From assembly GCF_018691265.1 (NCBI RefSeq), contig NW_024881324.1:3723730-3787729 (forward strand): a DNA stretch of 64,000 bases. The letters run 5' to 3'. Positions 61,171 through 64,000 of the stretch are shown here, one piece after another. Each line of letters starts with the position of its first letter. Within the stretch, counting starts at the first letter, position 1. The notes beneath the pieces were generated by a model that saw only the letters and a program-made list of their open reading frames with translations, was not told the DNA's origin and made no database searches. This stretch comes from Tyto alba (lineage: Eukaryota > Chordata > Aves > Strigiformes > Tytonidae). Position numbers and translations under genes: made by a program.

Positions 61171-63564
61171 AATTTCTTCACTATTCTGTACATTGATGAC
61201 ACTGAAAAAGTGTACCTTTTTAGTAGCACACATTTTAGGGCAATTTACAAGTTGCTTAAAGTACTCTCTCCACTTTCTTCATGCCTGAGGACTGCAGTGC
61301 CAAGTCACTGTTGTTGCTGTGGTTGGAGTCTCACAAAAACCATGATTTGTGTTCTGAGTATAAAATATATGGTATAATTATAAGAAGGCTTCTGGGCAAG
61401 GTCTTATGACATCTGCTTCCAGTGTGTCTGCTGACCATGCAGAAGAAAAAGTTCCAGTCAACAAATATGGTCTGAACTGGGAAGACTGGTTCAGCTGTGT
61501 CAAGTCAGTAAGGTTTCCAGCTAAAGTCTTTGATCTAACCCAACCTTTCTTTGAGAAGAAAGGCCTTCAGAGGGCCACAGACAAACATGGTAGCCAGTCA
61601 AGACTGAGGAGAACAATGCAAAGTCAGAGACTATGTTTGGCCACCTGCCAATCAATTCTGAATGTATATAGTCATACTAGTGCATGTAGCTGTGTGGAAA
61701 AAGTTATGACAGACTCGCCAGTAAATTAAAATGCTTTGGGGGGAGAGAGAGAGACAGAAAGCTATCTTTCTGCCTGTCAGCCTTCAGTATACTTTGCATG
61801 ACTGATCTCATATGCTGGAAGAAACAGAATGAAATCAGCCTTCCAAATGTATTTGCAATTGCAATGTATCGACAAAAGGCTCTGCTCAGCTGTGTCTCAG
61901 TGAGGGTGGCTTTTTGTGTTGATCACAGATGCACTTTGCCCCCCTTGATGATCCAGAGAGACATTGATCTTTTTTTCTTTTTATCAATTTGATCAGTTTC
62001 AGATTTTAAATACCGCTTTAGAGATGTCTTTTACTTTTTTTATTTGGGATCCTTCTACATTTCTAAATTGCAGCAGATAAATTGTTTTTCACTATAGGTT
62101 GCATTAAAATGAACAATTAGCTATTGGAAAAGAAGTTCATTTTTCAAGTGCATGCATTTCAAGCGGTCACATTCAGCATCAGAGCTATGTCACTTTCTCT
62201 GCAAACTTGCAGGGCCTTTGATATGCAACTCTTACTCAAGTTCACACATTTTTACCACAGACTGTGTCAGGTCACAACAGAGAGGAATAGCATGTTTAAC
62301 TATGCAGAGCAGGTGTCTTAATTTCTCTTAGGGCAATACAAAGCATATACTAGTAATGTTGCAAAATGTACTCAACTAGCATTTTTGCTCCTTCCTTAAA
62401 TGTGAAATTAGACTTTACTGCCAAGAAGGGGTGGTAGAAATAGCCCAGATTTTCACTCTAGTTGTCTGGCTGAAATCCCATAAATTCCATTTAGTTGCTC
62501 ACCCCAATAATTATTCTAAAATAAAGTCATCTCACCCTCATGTACTCATGGTGCCACCTTGTTAAACCTGCTCTACTCAGCTTCAGTTCTGTAGGGTTAT
62601 TTAACATCTGGGAAGGGACTGACAAATGCATAAGAATACAAAAATGATGTTGTAGCTTTTACCACTGATCTTAAGAATACATGATGCCATGAAGTGCATG
62701 TGCAGAATTTGGCCCATGAACTCAGATACTGGTAGCTGATAAATGTCAGCAAACATTCTATTAAATTTTCAGCAATTAAGATGTAATCACTTAACATGTT
62801 GGAAGCACTGTGAAATGAAACACTTCTTGGAACGGATAATCTCAGATTGCCAGGTAGTTCAAAGTTTTAAAAAAACTAATCAATTGTTCTCTACTTTGAA
62901 TTTTGAACTCCATTTTGCCTCATAATGCTTTGCTATCTATCTTCCGATATGAAGAACGTCAAAAGGGCTTATCTGTCAGCTATAGAAATTAATCTTTAGA
63001 GAACCACTAATAGACAAAGATAGCCACAAATATAGAAGTTAGGCAAGGAAGTAAACTGAGGGTGTCTCTGCTATCACAAGATGAACCAGACTAGCAAGTC
63101 ATAATAGTCTTTAGTTAACCACCCACTATACATACTTATTCCTGGTATTCAGGAAACTATGAATTCTTTTTATCATTTTTAAGATAGATGTTGGAGAAAT
63201 ACCTCAGTAGGCATCTCTAATAGATTACAGCATTTATGACATAGAACCATATAGCACCCAAATTAAAGCGTTTGATGGTTCAAATCAAGAGAATTTTTTC
63301 CTCTATAGGGATTATTCTAGCCAAACATGTGCAATGTTAAAATGCTCCCAGTGCATCTATTAGTATAGAAAAGGAGTCTTGCTGCTTTAGTTACAAAATC
63401 CCAAACCAGTGATGGCAAGGGTATCCAAGGTACCTCTACATTAATGTTTTAGATTTGCTTGGGTGTTTGCTTTCAAAACAAATTTCCTCATCATCCTCAT
63501 CCACTATGCTTTCTGGCATATCACAGAGCAGTCTCAGCTCACATCCAGTGACATTCTTCAGAGT

Positions 63565-64000
63565 TGTGCTGGTTTTGGCTGGGATAGATCTAATTTTCTT
63601 CATAGTAGCTAGTACGGGGCTGTGTTTGGGATTTGTGCTGAAAGCAGTGTTGATAACACAGAGATGTTTTCCCTATTGCTGAGCAGGGCTCACACAGAGC
63701 CAAGGCCTTTCCTGCCCCTCACCCCACCCCACCAGCGAGTGGCTGGGGGAGCACAAGGAGCTGGGAGGGGGCACAGCCGGGACAGCTGACCCCACCTGAC
63801 CCCAGGGGTATCCCAGACCATATGGCATCATGCTTAGCATGTAGAGCTGGGGAGAAGGAGGGCAGGGACAATGTTCGGAGTGAATGGCATTTCCCTTCCC
63901 AAGTCACCGTTATGTGTGATGGAGCCTGGGTGTCCCGGAGATGGCTGAACCTTCCTGCCTGGTGGAAAGTGTGAATGAATTCCTGGTTTTGTTTTCCTTG
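63565..64000 (+). mobile_element. LTR, ERVL-like, cut by window end
   Basis: It begins TGTGCTGGTTTTGGCTGGGA and continues through 'GATAGATCTAATTTTCTTCA', 'GCTGAGCAGGGCTCACACAG', 'GGGACAGCTGACCCCACCTG' and 'CCAGACCATATGGCATCATG'. A weak TATA-like GCATGTAGAGC lies near 63836. The last bases are in the region before the polyadenylation signal, so roughly 150-200 bp of the LTR plus any internal region lie beyond the window. It is the best reference here for the 5' LTR at 4049. Retained CpGs suggest it is younger than that copy. Confidence 0.85.

Larger units (their letters stand above)
45736..63564. other. long repeat-poor, AT-rich tract
   Basis: Nearly 18 kb without a recognised LTR or CR1. It contains only simple repeats, small tandem duplications and chance frames up to 132 codons (58554-58952, in a local GC-richer patch). 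A passage at 53060-53095 faintly resembles an old amniote repeat (GAAGCCAATGGCAAAGCTCCCACTGG-like). One 42-base interval at 59430-59471 has good splice borders and is listed separately. Low transposon density over this length could mean regulatory constraint or simply decayed repeats I cannot recognise. Confidence 0.5.

Noticed and set aside
1..64000. CRISPR arrays, operons, phage or plasmid modules
   Set aside because: No regularly spaced repeats and no dense coding exist; the base composition, LINEs and LTRs are those of a bird nuclear genome.

Overview
The window reads as vertebrate nuclear DNA, almost certainly from a bird (probably Neoaves). Three things support this: CR1 LINE copies with avian-type 3' ends, several LTR families of the avian ERVL-like type with 5-bp target site duplications (TSDs), and long AT-rich non-coding stretches with poly-A/T runs. 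I see no bacterial genes, rRNA, tRNA or CRISPR array, and no protein-coding gene I can name. Nearly all open frames lie inside transposable elements or are chance frames in unique DNA. Three stretches with splice-site-like borders are listed as weak candidate exons.

Layout. 1-2261: unique AT-rich DNA. 2262-7668: a nest of insertions at least four layers deep. An LTR fragment (-) is split by a CR1 (-). That CR1 is split by a solo LTR (+, TSD ACTTC) and by a short provirus-like element (+, TSD GGACC/GGTCC). The 5' LTR of the provirus is itself split by another LTR (-, TSD ACCCCT). 10394-11466: a second solo LTR of the 2613-3677 family, inverted (TSD CAGAT). 13957-14658: a retrocopy-like insertion on the minus strand with a poly-A tail and a 17-bp near-perfect TSD. 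18602-19531: a solo LTR of a different family (TSD GCCCT). 23650-25979: a decayed ERVL-type pol fragment (-) abutting a CpG-rich 5'-truncated CR1 (+). 28625-29133: old CR1 (+). 30256-30845: LTR fragment (-). 34007-34603 and 35310-35798: two solo LTRs in divergent orientation (TSDs CTCAT and GGTGA). 36660-36795 and 44516-45735: old CR1 copies (-). 45736-63564: about 18 kb with no recognised large element. 63565 to the window end: the start of another LTR (+), cut by the window edge.

No pathway or operon logic applies. The window looks like intergenic or deep intronic DNA whose history is mostly retroelement insertion. The features most worth checking are the insertion nest, the provirus with two non-matching LTRs, the poly-A/TSD retrocopy (rare in birds), a perfect 15-bp AT-rich hairpin at 16623-16659, and the candidate exons. 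I did not find evidence for a new multi-gene system.
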